Origin: Agrostemma githago
Taxonomy: Eukaryota; Streptophyta; Magnoliopsida; Caryophyllales; Caryophyllaceae
Assembly: GCA_958450325.1 (NCBI GenBank)
Contig: OY288253.1
Coordinates: forward strand, 63,605,612 to 63,669,611
Direction of reading: 5' to 3'
Length of the DNA: 64,000 nt
The position numbers were made by a program, and so were the translations under genes. How positions within the stretch are numbered: position 1 is the first letter of the stretch; every line of letters begins with the position of its first letter. A model generated the notes under the pieces. The model had not been told where the DNA came from. It did no database searches and worked only from the letters and a program-made list of their open reading frames with translations. Of this stretch, positions 1-11,690 are shown one piece after another.

Positions 1-384
1 ATCTTTCATTGTTCATATGAGTGTTGATTGTAAAGGACAATCGGGATTTTTTTTTCTTTCTCATATTTGATTCTTAAATTCTGCAGTTTATCGTAAGTCA
101 TCTATTTTATTCATATGCACGGAGTAATTTTTCTCTTTAGAGTTTAACTATAGAATTATGGGGTGATGCAGTATGTGGTAGGATATATAGTGCGTATATA
201 GCATGCATGCATCATATTTTGATATTTTTGGAATTTGTCTAGTTAAGTAACACCTACACTATGCTAAAGTAATATTCACCAGGTGTTGCAGTAACACAGA
301 ATACTATGTCTCATTTCAGCACAAAACTCCAACAAATTACTTTATATTAACTATGAATGTTCACACAAGTCCAACCTTTTACAG

Positions 385-1026
385 GATGCTATTATGAGGA
401 TTATCGCCGAAAATACGGATTGCATATCCACTCAGAATTCTGACGCCTTGATGAAGCAATGGGAGATTTTCAGGTCTAACTGTGGTAGTACATTGCAACT
501 GGACGGTGACATGATTTTTGTGCCTATCAATATGGACAGGTACTTCTCCCTCATATGCATCAACCGAAAGAAAAGGGCAGTCGAACTCCTCGACCACTGT
601 CGCTACCCAAACGTGAAAGACACAGAACTCTTCACAGTCGTGAGCAAAATTGTGAGCTCCTCTATTTTTTTATTTCATTAGTATTTTATCACATCTCGTG
701 TGCCATGTTTAGTGAGGTCATCTTATATTGTCATCTTTTACTTTCAGGTCGCGACAATGAGCGATTACCTTGACTCCAAAAAGGATGAGTCGGGGACGTT
801 CCTGCTGATACACATGCTAATGTATGAGGGCCGTGATTTTGAACACATAGACCTCGAGAAGAAGGTAAACAGAAGATATCTCGTTGTCCAACTTGTAGCC
901 ACTCTTCTTCTAGCGGACATGAACACGTGGCGAAAGCGGCTGATTGGAAATGTAAAAAAGTTTGTGGCAGTAAGACCAAAACTAATTGAAGAAGCAAAGG
1001 CTAAGCGAGAAAAGAGCCGGAAATAG
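385..1026 (+). pseudogene. Ulp1-like (C48 peptidase-like) ORF, two 3' exons, active site apparently lost
   Basis: There are two exons: 385-651 (after a TTTACAG acceptor) and 748-1,026 (after a CTTTCAG acceptor). The donor is GTGAGC at 652 and both junctions are phase 0, giving 181 residues before TAG; earlier exons would lie left of the window. The pattern FVPINMDRYFSLICIN, a VELLDHC block and a later DESGTFLLIHM block fit the plant Ulp1/C48 fold. The usual catalytic His (before the FSL strand) reads Tyr and the Cys of DCG-F reads Ser. Such genes ride on plant MULEs. It may be an inactive passenger or a misassigned fold, since the assignment rests on short motifs only. Confidence 0.5.
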
Positions 1027-1607
1027 TAATTTGAACAAAACTATGTTACTTAACTCATACATGGTTGGATTAATTGTAACTTTTGTTTAACAGAAAAACT
1101 AAGTATCATTTTGAACATTGTCGAAGTAGTATGTTGTCAAACAAACAACTACTCTCAGTTTGACAAATCGTAATGTTATCATATCCCTTAAGCTTTGTTA
1201 CTTTAACTCTTATAATGTGTTACTGCAATTCATGACATGTGTTACTTTAACTCGTAAAATATGTTACGTTGCATAATAGTGTCTTGCAAACACAGGAGGT
1301 CCAATTAAACAAAAGAGTAATGTCTGTTTTATTAAGCATTCCACATACAAAAACAAAAATGCAGTATTCTTCATTCAAAAGATTCACGTCTAGCACTCAT
1401 AATCCGTGTTACTCTAACTCATCAAGTACGCTACTGTAAGGAATAATTTGTGTTACTTTAAATAAATCTTACTCAAATAAATGATATATATACTCTAAGG
1501 AATGAATATTTGTATATCAATCAACATAAAAAAATGTGTTACTGTAACTCGTTCAGGGTGTTACTGTAAAGAATAATCTATCTTACTCTAATAACATACT
1601 GCCTTAA
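1027..1607. repeat. Intergenic GTTACT-box array of the MULE
   Basis: There is no gene between the convergent Ulp1-like and transposase ORFs. The stretch is AT-rich and repeatedly contains GTTACTTTAACTC-like boxes (for example near 1,197, 1,240, 1,400, 1,452 and 1,537) at irregular spacing. The same box, inverted, recurs at 10,940-12,480, and a variant recurs at 38,560-39,030. A role in transposase binding is inference. Confidence 0.5.
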
Positions 1608-3271
1608 TCATAATTCTGGTTCTTTTTCTTCATCCTCCTCATCCTCATCTTCTTCTTCTAATTCTGATTCTGATTCTTCCTCATCTTCAGACGGTTCGGC
1701 AGTCGGTGGTGGGCGTGCTGTAAAAGAATTGGGGCAATTTCTTTTGTCATGATGCGCCATCTGCTTACAATTGTTACACATGCGCTTGGGTTTTTATTGC
1801 AAGTGCAACGGATTTCGCCTTGCTCGATAACAATCTTTTGCCGCTTCCTTTTGTCTTCGAACTCTTCGGCGGGAGTATCATTATCTTTGCAGTCGACGTA
1901 CATCCAAGCATCTCTTCCAATTCCTGTGTTTTATTTAATGCCTTGGCACCCCCGATCGACTTAAGCTTCTGCCTGAATTTGCGGATCAAAGCGCACATGC
2001 TCTCCACATCTGCTTTATCAGCAGACCGTAGAATACCCGTCGTCTCATGAATCTCCGACCACAATTTTGACATCTCTATTTGCTTTCTGTCTATGATGCC
2101 AATGTCATCGCCTTCCATCCCGTCATCACCAATACGAGCCGTGCGCAAAGCGTCCCTTGACCACCTTCGGGAAACGTAATTATCGGGTATACTGTTCAAA
2201 CCCTTCGATGAATATATCTAAATTATGTGTCGACACAGTATTCCCCTTGTCTCAAACAATTTACACGTGCACCTGACATCTGACGTTTTTGCAGGAGGTT
2301 ATTCCATCATTAAGAAAATTAGTTCTACAATCTACAAACCACGTTACTTTATTTAACTCATACTGTGTGTTACTTTAAAACATGCATTCTGTTACTTTAA
2401 CTCATAAAACCCGTAAAAACGAAGACAACAAGCAGGCCAGTGTGTACCTTGTTTGTAGTGGACTAGAAATTCTTTACCCCAAGTAGCATCCTTCACTGTA
2501 GTTACTTCAACCCCATCTCTTTCAGCAAATCCTCTAACATTGCACGTACCCACAGAACATCTGACCTCCTCTTGAAATTCGTCAAAAATGACGTGGTAAT
2601 AGATCCTTGCGGCGTACTGTTCTATCGGCGGGTGTGTTATTGTCTTGGGCAGAGATTGTATGTTCTCGCTATCAAGCTTTTTTTGGGTATACCTCTGCTG
2701 ATCCATAGCGCTCTCAAACTGCATCCAGAGTTCAACCAACGTCCCTTGCTGGTTCTCAAACCGTTTGAATAAACTGTTTTTGCTCTCCGTTCTTTGGGTT
2801 GTTCGCATTAAGCCACCCATCTTCAGATCCCTGTAGTGTGCCATGACCCACTGCTTCCTAATCGAAAAGGTATAGGCGAACCACTAAACATCCCCCACAT
2901 CGTGCTCCTCCATTATTTCCATCCATCGCTCATCGAATTCTTCTGCATCATCGTCATCCCACACTATTGCATTCAATTTCTTCAGGAATTCCTGGTAGTC
3001 ATTCCTCGAGGCATCGTATTTAGTGTGGACCTTATTCATCATATGCCACATACAAAATCGTTGCCACGCCGATTTGAACATCTTCGCGAACGATGATATG
3101 ATCCCCGGGTCCTGATCAGTGATGATGTACTCAGGTTCCTTGCCGCCCATGGCCGTCAGGAACCGTTCGAACACCCAGTTGAACGATTCAAAATTCTCGT
3201 GTGCAATGAGTGCGCCACCAAAAGTCACCGATCATTTGTGATGATCAACACCGGTGAACGGGGTGAATATC
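1608..3271 (-). pseudogene. FAR1-type MULE transposase, C-terminal half (split by Athila A)
   Basis: Reading leftwards from 3,271, the frame continues directly from the segment that ends at 10,613. It runs FTPFTGVDHH, then the MULE core (GGALIAHENF, IITDQDPGI, CMWHMMNKVH), a WFAY-RKQWVMAHYRDL block and TESKNSLFKRF. A SWIM-type CxC...CxH finger (near 2,225-2,270), a CNNCKQMAHHDKRNC zinc knuckle (near 1,750) and an acidic Glu/Asp/Ser tail ending in TGA at 1,608 follow. In-frame stops lie at 3,232 (TGA), about 2,868 (TAG) and in the SWIM block (TAG, probably a former Trp). A frameshift precedes the knuckle and there is an intron near 2,290-2,445. The gene is dead. Confidence 0.75.
3267..3271. 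repeat. Target-site duplication ATATC, left of Athila A
   Basis: ATATC lies immediately before the LTR start TGTTGTG and is repeated at 10,613-10,617 after the other LTR ends in ATCA. Removing one copy and the element restores an open transposase frame on the minus strand. Confidence 0.92.
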
Positions 3272-5120
3272 TGTTGTGTGCTAAATTTAGACTGTTTTTC
3301 CCCTCATTTAGACCCATTTTTCCCTCATTTTGCGAGTCTTGAGTGCGATTATCGCCATATTTTGAGTAATCTCGCATTAGCGTCCCTCTTGTGCATTTTA
3401 CGTGTTTTTGGTAGTTTTTCTATCAATTTTGATAGGATTTGGCACCGAAATCACGATCGAGCTTCCACGAGCACAAGAGAAGGGAATACCGTCCAAAGAG
3501 TAAAACATACAACTTAAAGTTTAAAGTCATCCAATCAATCAATGAAGAACGAGACAAGAGAAGAGGCCAAAAAATGACCGGGCGAAATTTCACCCGATGA
3601 GACACCACCGGGCGAAATTTCACCCGACGGTAAAAATGCCTCCCCGAAGATTTTCCGAGACTTCCCACCGGGTGAAATTTCGCCCGATGGAAAGATGTGT
3701 CGGAAATCGCAAAAAGTGAAGAAAATCTCACCGGGCGAAATTTCACCCGGTTGGATTAATCGTCAAGACCGCAGGGCAAAGTTTCACCCCATGAAGATGC
3801 TAAGGGAGATTGTCTCACTAATGGAGCATAAAGTGGATTTGGGCTTTAGGTTAAATACCCATTAAAAGATTACTATATATATGTTACCCTAGTTTGTTGC
3901 CCAAGGCATCCCACCATTAGTGTAGTAGGCTTTCATTAGTGTAGTCATCCACCACAATACACCATCTCCTTAGTAGTAAATTAGTAGTAACTTAGTAGTA
4001 TTCTAGTAGTAATCCTCAATAATTCCATAAGTTTACATAGTAATTTAGTAGTAGATCTACTTAATTTCCATCAACAACTCTCTAGACTTCAAGTTTGTAG
4101 AAGATTATTCAAGTGTTATTTGAAGATTTGTGGGTTTATTGAAGAATTAGTGACAAGTTCTTCACTATCTCCATCAAAGATTCAACCTTTATTAATGCAA
4201 TCTTCTTATTTCTTGTAGATCTACATAGTTGGTATATTTCTCTTCCAATCTCTAATCTCTAGTTTAGATATAATTTAGTTTTCTCATTATTATCTTGTTT
4301 AGATCATCCTAGTATTGTTAGTTTCTCTAGATTTTGTTCATGTTGTTCTAGATTATTCCTTAGTTTATTTTGTTAGATCTTGTTTCTTCCATAGTTTAGT
4401 GGGTAATTGTTAGATCATAGTTTTCTCATCATTTTGTTGTTAGTCTCTTTAGATCTAGTTATTATGCATGTTGTAGTTATTTTCTCCTTAGTTAATGTTT
4501 TATTGTTTTCCATTATGATTAGTGAGTAGATTTTCTTGTTGGGGGGTTTAGGGATGAGGACTTGGATTATTTGAATTTAGGGGTATTGGTGGGTTGTTTG
4601 CTTGTTGGTTTATCTTGCTTGTGGTTGTTGTGTCATTGTTGCTTTAGTCCGGCCAACTAGACCGACCTTGACTCATTTCTATCAATATGGGGAAACTCGG
4701 GGTAGAAATTACCATAACTAGAGACTTACCCTTCTTCGCCGCGAAAGCGGGTTTTTAGGTGGGTCGGGCGAAGAAACCGAAAGATGGCATTTTCCCTTTA
4801 TCAATGTTGCAACAAAAACTCGATCCCGACCTTCTTAGACTCCATGTACCGAATCCCAACTTCCCCCTAACGCCTTTCCCTAGATTGATCACCCCTAGCT
4901 ATTTCTCTAGTTATTTCTCTAGTATAGACTCGACCCTTAGAAACCCCTTCTCTAGACATCAAACACACCGCTTTAAGCTCATCAATATAACACCTCGTTC
5001 CCTGTGGACCGACCTCGATTTACCACGATTACTCTAGTAGTTTTTGTGTTATTCCGAGTCTATAAATATCGTTTGATCCCCCGTCCTTCTTTAACGACCG
5101 ATCCGATTGGGAGGCGATCA
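3272..5120 (+). repeat. Athila A 5' LTR (1,849 bp)
   Basis: The LTR starts TGTTGTGTGC and ends GGCGATCA. U3 holds four near-palindromes of the form CGGGCGAAATTTCACCCG (3,578, 3,608, 3,668, 3,731) plus one degenerate copy near 3,770. A likely TATA box, ACTATATATATG, lies at about 3,870. Positions 3,671-5,120 match 9,163-10,612. A 92-residue ORF inside it (4,759-5,037) recurs at 10,251-10,529 simply because the LTR is duplicated; I do not regard it as a gene. Confidence 0.93.
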
Positions 5121-5123
5121 AAA

Positions 5124-5141
5124 TGGCGCCGTTGCCGGGGA
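5124..5141 (+). promoter_or_regulatory. Primer binding site, tRNA-Asp type (Athila A)
   Basis: TGGCGCCGTTGCCGGGGA begins 3 nt after the 5' LTR and is complementary to the 3' end of plant tRNA-Asp including CCA (sequence from family knowledge). The same 18 nt occurs at 60,982 in Athila C. Confidence 0.9.
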
Positions 5142-5286
5142 GCGGTGTGTAGTTATTGAGTTTTTAGTTGTTATATATGTTTGATTTTTTTTCCTAGTAC
5201 CGTGAGGTGCTAGGAGTCTCACCGTTTAATTGATTTTTATGCCCAGGAACACGTCATCGCCCTTGTGATTTGATCCGGAGCCGGAA

Positions 5287-8200
5287 ATGACTTTTAGAGC
5301 ATTGCGTTTTCGGGGAAACAACTCAACCACCATCATTCCACATTCTTCATTATCACCTCCTAACCTTAATCCCATCCTACCACCTTCACCTCGTGCACTT
5401 TCTACACCTTCTATACCTTCCACTTCACGAAATTCACCACCATCACCACCGTCACCAAAAACTCCACCACCAAATCAAAATCCATCCCCTCCAAATCAAC
5501 CAAATTCAAATCCACCATCACCACCAATCCAACAAATGGCGACCCTAGCCTCTCATTCCCAATTAACACATGAAGAAACACTTTCTCCCGTCGATTTCGG
5601 AGAGATTCCCAAGAATTATGAATTAAAAGCCTCTTTGAATAATGCGGTCCAACAAGATACTTTTCACGGTTTTTCTCAAGAAGATGCTCAAGAGCACATT
5701 GCTTCATTCAAAGAGAAATTAGTAGGAGCCCGTCTCAATGGATTAACCTCATCCCAATTGCATCGTTTATTATTTCCAAAGACCTTGAGAGATGGAGCTC
5801 GTAGATGGCTTCAAGGCCATCCCGCTAATACTTTCACAACATGGGCTCAACTATCCAATGCCTTCTTGGAGAAATATTTCTCGCCGTCAAAGACTAATCA
5901 ATATCGCATGGAGATACAAACTTTTAAGCAAGATGAGTTTGAAAGCCTAAGCGAGGCTTGGGAAAGATTTAGAGATCTATTGCGCAAATGTCCACACCAT
6001 GGAATACCCGATTGGCTAACTACCCAAACGTTTTATAACACCCTTTCATCGAGAACCAAGGAAAACCTCAATTCGGCCGCCGGAGGAGACTTCTCTTCTC
6101 TCACCGATGAGGCATCTAAAAGTCTTATTGAGAAGATGGCAAGGAGTGATTCTAGAATGGGTCAATCGAGGGATTCTAGAAAGAAAGTTGAAGTGAACTC
6201 ATCTAAGAGTTCTAACGAATTGAAATTTCAAACGGAACTTGAAGAATTGAAAAAGAGAATGGATGCCATGAGTTCAAAGCCTACTCCTAGAGGTATGTAC
6301 CAAGTTCAAGGGAGTGTTCCACCAAGGCAACCATCTCCTTCAAAACAATTAACATTGGAAGTTCAATTTGATCATTGTGGCAATTATGGCCATGATTCTA
6401 GCTCTTGCATTCCTAATGAAGAAGTTTATATTGAAGAGCCAAATGAAGTTCAAGCTATACAAGTGTATGGGCAAATACCTCAATTTGATCCCTTTTCCAA
6501 TACTTACAATGCCGACACAAGATTCCATCCTAATTTTTCTTAAGGAAATCAAAATTTTCAAAATCCGATGCCATGTGCCCAAGGGAGTCAAATGAGGCCA
6601 TTCAATCAAAGTCAACAAAGGCCCTTTAACCAAGGTCCTCCAAGGATACCCCCGTATACGCCTCCTCACCAAAGGAGCAACTTTAATCAACTAGGTAGCA
6701 ACTTCCATGTTCCTAACAATTACAACAATTACCAAAATCAACATGGTAATCATTTCAATCATGGATACAATCAAGGGTTCCAAGGCAATTTTCAAGGAAA
6801 TCAAAGTTACAATCAACAACCATTTAATCAACCCTCTCAATCTTATGGCCAACCAAACAATTCTCAATTTGGTCAAGGAGGAGTCCCATGGGAAAACTAT
6901 AATGATTTGCAAAGAACCGTTGGGCAACTATGGAATGAACATCAAGATACCAAGGCAAGGCTAAAGGTTTGGGAATCACAAGAAGCAACAAAAGCAATAG
7001 CCACACCAATCCATCCACCCCATGGTTTTCCCGGCCAACCCCAAAACCCAAGAGACCCTTCACGCCAAGCAAATGTCGTCATTTTGAGAGGTGGCAAGGA
7101 ACTTGAGGACCCATACAAGAATTTGAACTTGAATACCAAAAGTACCCCATCCAAAGTCAATCAACCAAGTACACCACAAGAATCATCTCCCACTTCCCCC
7201 AAACAAAACCGGGGAATACAAGCGGAGTTTGATATCCTTCAAAATGCGGAGAATGAACAAAGAGAACAAAGAAAGAAGAAAGAGCAAATGGAAGCGGAAG
7301 AAGCAAAAAGCAAAGAGGCGGAGCGATTAGCCGAAGAAGAAGAAGAATCCAATGTTCCACCGCCTCCCACTTTTGTCCCACCATTGCCTTTTCCCGAACG
7401 AGCTAAGCCACATAAGGAGGATATTCAATTTAGCCGTTTCGTGGATATGTTAAAGAAGGTGGAGGTAGCCTTACCCTTCACCGAGGTAATTTCTCAAATG
7501 CACCTATATTCTAAATTTTTGAAAGGTGTCTTGACTAAAAAGAGAACAATAAAAGATAAAGAATGTATCCCTCTCACGGGTCAATGTAGTGCCATTCTTA
7601 TGAACGAAATGCCAAAGAAACTAGAGGATCCCGATAGTTTTTCTATCCCTTGTCGGGTTGGAGATATTGTTGTTAATCAAGCTTTATGTGACCTGGGGGC
7701 TAGTGTTAGTTTGTTACCCTATTCTATTGCTAAGAGACTTAGTGTGGGGGAAATAAGACCCACTAGCATGTCAATTCAACTTGCGGATAGGTCCGTCAAG
7801 TACCCACTTGGAATACTTAAGGATTTACCCGTTCAAGTTGGTAGGTTCTTCATCCCCTCCGACTTTGTTGTCATGGATATGCCCGAAGACACTATTACCC
7901 CCATTATTTTAGGTCGACCTTTTATGACTACCGGAGGTGCTATAGTTGATATTAAGAATGGAAAGTTGTCTTTTAACATAGGGAACGAATCGGTAGAGTT
8001 TTCCCTTTCTCAAGCTCTTAAACAACCAATGATTGAACAAATGCATTCCATTGAAGTTATTGATAGTTTGGTTGAGTATAGCTTGATAGATGGTGATAAG
8101 CAAGAAGATGAACCATTTGACTCTCCACCCCTTGAAGATGAATGTTTGCATGAAGATAAGGTAGAACCACTACCGGTGGGTAAGAGTATGGTATCTTCTC

Positions 8201-9162
8201 CTCCTAATCTTGAACTTAAACCACTCCCCTCTTCCCTCAAATATGTTTTTCTTGAAGGAACTAATTATCCCGTTATCGTCAATGCTACCCTTGATGGACC
8301 TCAATTGGAAAAACTTTTGATTGTTTTGAGAAAGCACAAAAAGGCCATCGGGTATAGCATTGCCGACCTCCAAGGCATAAGTCCAAATGTTTCTATGCAT
8401 AGGATCATCCTTGATGATGACCACCGTCCTTCGGTTGAGGGTCAACGTAGGTTGAACCCCGCCATGAAAGAGGTCGTCATGAAAGAAGTCCTCAAATTGT
8501 ATGAAGCTAACATTATATACCCAATAACCGGAAGTAAATGGGTTAGCCCCATACAAGTTGTGCTGAAAAAAGGAGGAATGACGGTTGTCAAAGGAGAAAA
8601 GAGTGAGTCAATTTCTACTAGGACTATTACCGGTTGGCGCATGTGTATAGACTATCGAAAATTGAACACGACCACCATAAAAGACCATTTCCCTCTTCTC
8701 TTTATTGATCAAATGCTTGAAAGATTGGCGCATCATTCTTCCTTGATGGTCATTCTGGATTTCTTCAAATTCCCATTCATCCCAATGACCAAGAGAAAAC
8801 CACTTTTACATATCCCTATGGCACCTATGCTTATAGAAGGATGTCATTTGGATTGTGTAATGCGCCGGGAACATTTCAAAGATGTATGATGGCTATTTTC
8901 TCCGATTTTATTGAAAAACTCATGGAAGTTTTTATGGATGATTTTAGTGTCCATGGTACATCTTTTGATTCTTGTCTTGAAAATCTTGATCAAGTGTTAG
9001 CTCGATGTGAAGAGTATAGACTTGTTTTAAATTGGGAGGAATGTAATTTCATGGTTGAACAAGGTGTTGTCTTAGGTCATATTGTTTCTAATAGAGGAGT
9101 CAAAGTTGATAAGCCGAAAGTCTCCGTGATCGAGAACTTGCCACCACCTACAAATGTCAAAG
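5287..9162 (+). pseudogene. Athila A gag-protease-partial RT polyprotein (broken)
   Basis: The frame opens with ATG at 5,287 after a proline-rich leader. The gag core (GEIPKNYELK... to ...LLRKCPHHGIPDW) spans about 5,600-6,150. A knuckle follows in which the first Cys of CxxC is Phe (FDHCGNYGHDSSSC). An in-frame TAA at 6,541 sits where CAA (Gln) is likely, and the frame resumes through a Gln/Asn/Phe-rich stretch. The protease has LCDLGASVSLLP (about 7,685). RT starts at KWVSPIQVVLKK; a small deletion near 8,760 removes the GYSG segment and shifts the frame. RT then continues (8,768 onwards) with an FMDD catalytic box until the LTR junction. RNase H and integrase are absent, so the element cannot move by itself. 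Confidence 0.88.
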
Positions 9163-10612
9163 GGGTGAAATTTCGCCCGATGGAAAGATGTGCCGGAAAT
9201 CGTAAAAAGTGAAGAAAATCTCACCGGGCAAAATTTCACCCGGTTGGATTAATCGTCAAAACCGCAGGGCAAAGTTTCACCCCATGAAGATGCGAAGGGA
9301 GATTGTCTCACTAATGGAGCATAAAGTGGATTTGGGCTTTAGGTTAAATACCCATTAAGAGATTACTATATATATGTTACCCTAGTTTGTTGCCCAAGGC
9401 ATCCACCATTAGTGTAGTAGGCTTTCATTAGTGTAGTCATCCACCACAATACACCATCTCCTTAGTAGTAAATTAGTAGTAACTTAGTAGTATTCTAGTA
9501 GTAATCCTCCATAATTCCAAAAGTTTACATAGTAATTTAGTAGTAGATCTACTTAATTTCCATCAACAACTCTCTAGACTTCAAGTTTGTAGAAGATTAT
9601 TCAAGTGTTATTTGAAGATTTGTGGGTTTATTGAAGAATTAGTGACAAGTTCTTCACTATCTCCATCAAAGATTCAACCTTTATTAATACAATCTTCTTA
9701 TTTCTTGTAGATCTTCATAGTTGGTATATTTATCTTCCAATCTCTAATCTCTAGTTTAGATTTAATTTAGTTTTCTCATTATTATCTTGTTTAGATCATC
9801 CTAGTATTGTTAGTTTCTCTAGATTTTGTTCATGTTGTTCTAGATTATTCCTTAGTTTATTTTGTTAGATCTTGTTTCTTCCATGGTTTAGTGGGTTATT
9901 GTTAGATCATAGTTTTCTCATCATTTTGTTGTTAGTCTCTTTAGATCTAGTTATTATGCATGTTGTAGTTATTTTCTCCTTAGTTAATATTTTATTGTTT
10001 TCCATTATGATTAGTGAGTAGATTTTCTTGTTGGGGGGTTTAGGGATGAGGACTTGGATTATTTGAATTTAGGGATATTGGTGGGTTGCTTGCTTGTTGG
10101 TTTATCTTGCTTGTGGTTGTTGTGTCATTGTTGCTTTAGTCCGGCCAACTAGACCGACCTTGACTCATTTCTATCAATATGGGGAAACTCGGGGTAGAAA
10201 TTACCATAACTAGAGACTTACCCTTCTTCGCCGCGAAAGCGGGTTTTTAGGTGGGTCGGGCGAAGAAACCGAAAGGTGGCATTTTCTCTTTATCAATGTT
10301 GCAACAAAAACTCGATCCCGACCTTCTTAGACTCCATGTACCGAATCCCGACTTCCCCCTAACGCCTTTCCCTAGATTGATCACCCCTAGCTATTTCTCT
10401 AGTTATTTTTCTAGTATAGACTCGACCCTTAGAAACCCCTCCTCTAGACATCAAACACACCGCTTTAAGCTCATCAATATAACACCTCGTTCCCTGTGGA
10501 CCGACCTCGACTTACCACGATTACTCTAGTAGTTTTTGTGTTATTCCGAGTCTATAAATATCGTTTGATCCCCCGTCCTTCGTTAACGACCGATCCAATT
10601 GGGAGGCGATCA
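9163..10612 (+). repeat. Athila A 3' LTR, 5'-truncated
   Basis: This matches 3,671-5,120 of the 5' LTR. The first 399 bp are missing, and pol sequence (VIENLPPPTNVKG) joins straight into LTR palindrome copy 3. It ends GGCGATCA followed by the ATATC TSD. Confidence 0.92.
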
Positions 10613-10617
10613 ATATC
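10613..10617. repeat. Target-site duplication ATATC, right of Athila A
   Basis: This is the second copy of the 5-bp duplication, directly after the terminal CA of the 3' LTR. Confidence 0.92.
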
Positions 10618-11690
10618 ATTTTATATGTGTTCGTCCCGTAGGTTGGGGCGAACGAAACTGCGTCCCCAAACAAACTGTAGTTTCTCCAAGCAACACCGTC
10701 AGCCCAAAAGACCCTGCTCAAACTACCATCGTCATCCAGTTCGTAATCAAAAAAGAATCCTCCATGTCCCTGAAACGATCGATGAATAACTGACCGTCCC
10801 TCTCATGGACGAAGCACTTTATATCTCTGCCAAAGTTCTTGAAGTCAACCAAGCTGGCACCTACATTTGTGAATCCTTCAACCTACTCCTTACACATCTT
10901 GTACGTCCGCGTAGCACCAATCTTCAACTGAAACAATACATGGATTAAAGTAACATATGACAAGAATTGAAGTAACAGTAAAAAGGCATTGAAGTAAAGC
11001 GGGGTTAAATTACCAGAAGATGCTTATTCAAAGATAGTAGGCTTTAAAGTAACAGATGATATACATCACAGTAACTTATCATGTGCATTAAAGTAATCCC
11101 AAATATTTGGTAGTGCAGAAAACTTATATAGTGATTAGAATTTTTATAATTGAACAACCAAGAAACTACTCAACACATACCCGTGAATTGTTCAGGATCA
11201 TTTGCTTCTGGTACTTCGTGAGCTTTCTCGATATCTTATGGAATTCTCTGTCCTGTGGTGAAATTAGCTCGTGGTGGTGCCCACTGTGGAAAATATCAAT
11301 TTTAAGGGTCCCGCCTTTGCTATACAACCTGATCCTTGCATTGCAGCCAACACGACGGACCTTGGTCTTCCTTATCGGTGCCTTGACGGCTACTCCCTCG
11401 GCCATCTCCTTTCCTGCTTCCTCCTTGGATGACGACTCCTTTGCTGCCGCATCCGCGCTGACATTTTTCTTTTTGTTAAAATCTTGTCTGTTACATACGA
11501 GCAGCTTTGATTTAATCTCACCACCTCGCCATCTTTTCGTTGTGTACCTCCTCACATCGAACCCGCAAGCCAATGCGTAGATTTAATAAATGTCTATTAC
11601 CTCTTCCACGTCCTTGAAGATCTGCCCTACGTATGGAGTGAAACTCTCTCCCACATCCCTGCACCATTCATGTGCTTTTGCGCGCGTCCA
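10613..11690 (-). pseudogene. FAR1-type MULE transposase, N-terminal half
   Basis: An exon starts at 11,690 after a TTTTCAG acceptor and encodes the FAR1 DNA-binding region: SFTPYVGQIF, ALACGFDVRRYTTKRW, VGCNARIRLYSKGG, FHSGHHHEL. An in-frame TAA lies at 11,583. The donor follows LNNSR near 11,173. The next exon begins near 10,925 after a GTTTCAG acceptor and has a TAG near 10,885 and a 1-nt loss in a T-run near 10,760. It continues DYELDDDG...RVFWADGVAWRNYSLFGDAVSFAPTY into KMI at the Athila A junction. The order FAR1 finger, MULE core, SWIM, zinc knuckle across both halves is the FAR1/MuDR-like family layout. Confidence 0.75.

Larger units (their letters stand above)
3272..10612 (+). mobile_element. 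Athila A: Athila-type Ty3/gypsy retrotransposon with a large internal deletion
   Basis: The element is 7,341 bp with TG...CA ends and a 5-bp TSD. Its primer binding site matches the 3' end of tRNA-Asp, which is characteristic of Athila-type elements. It retains gag, protease and part of reverse transcriptase. RNase H, integrase, the ATHILA-specific ORF, the polypurine tract and the first ~399 bp of the 3' LTR are lost in one deletion ending at 9,163. By eye I count about 26 differences across the 1,450 shared LTR positions (about 1.8%), a moderately recent insertion. Confidence 0.93.

Noticed and set aside
4759..5037. 92-residue ORF repeated at 10,251-10,529 as a possible gene
   Set aside because: Both copies lie in the LTR pair of Athila A; duplication follows from LTR identity and the peptide has no family signal.
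5120..5141. tRNA gene fragment matching tRNA-Asp
   Set aside because: Only the 3' 18 nt complement is present, next to an LTR end; it is a primer binding site.
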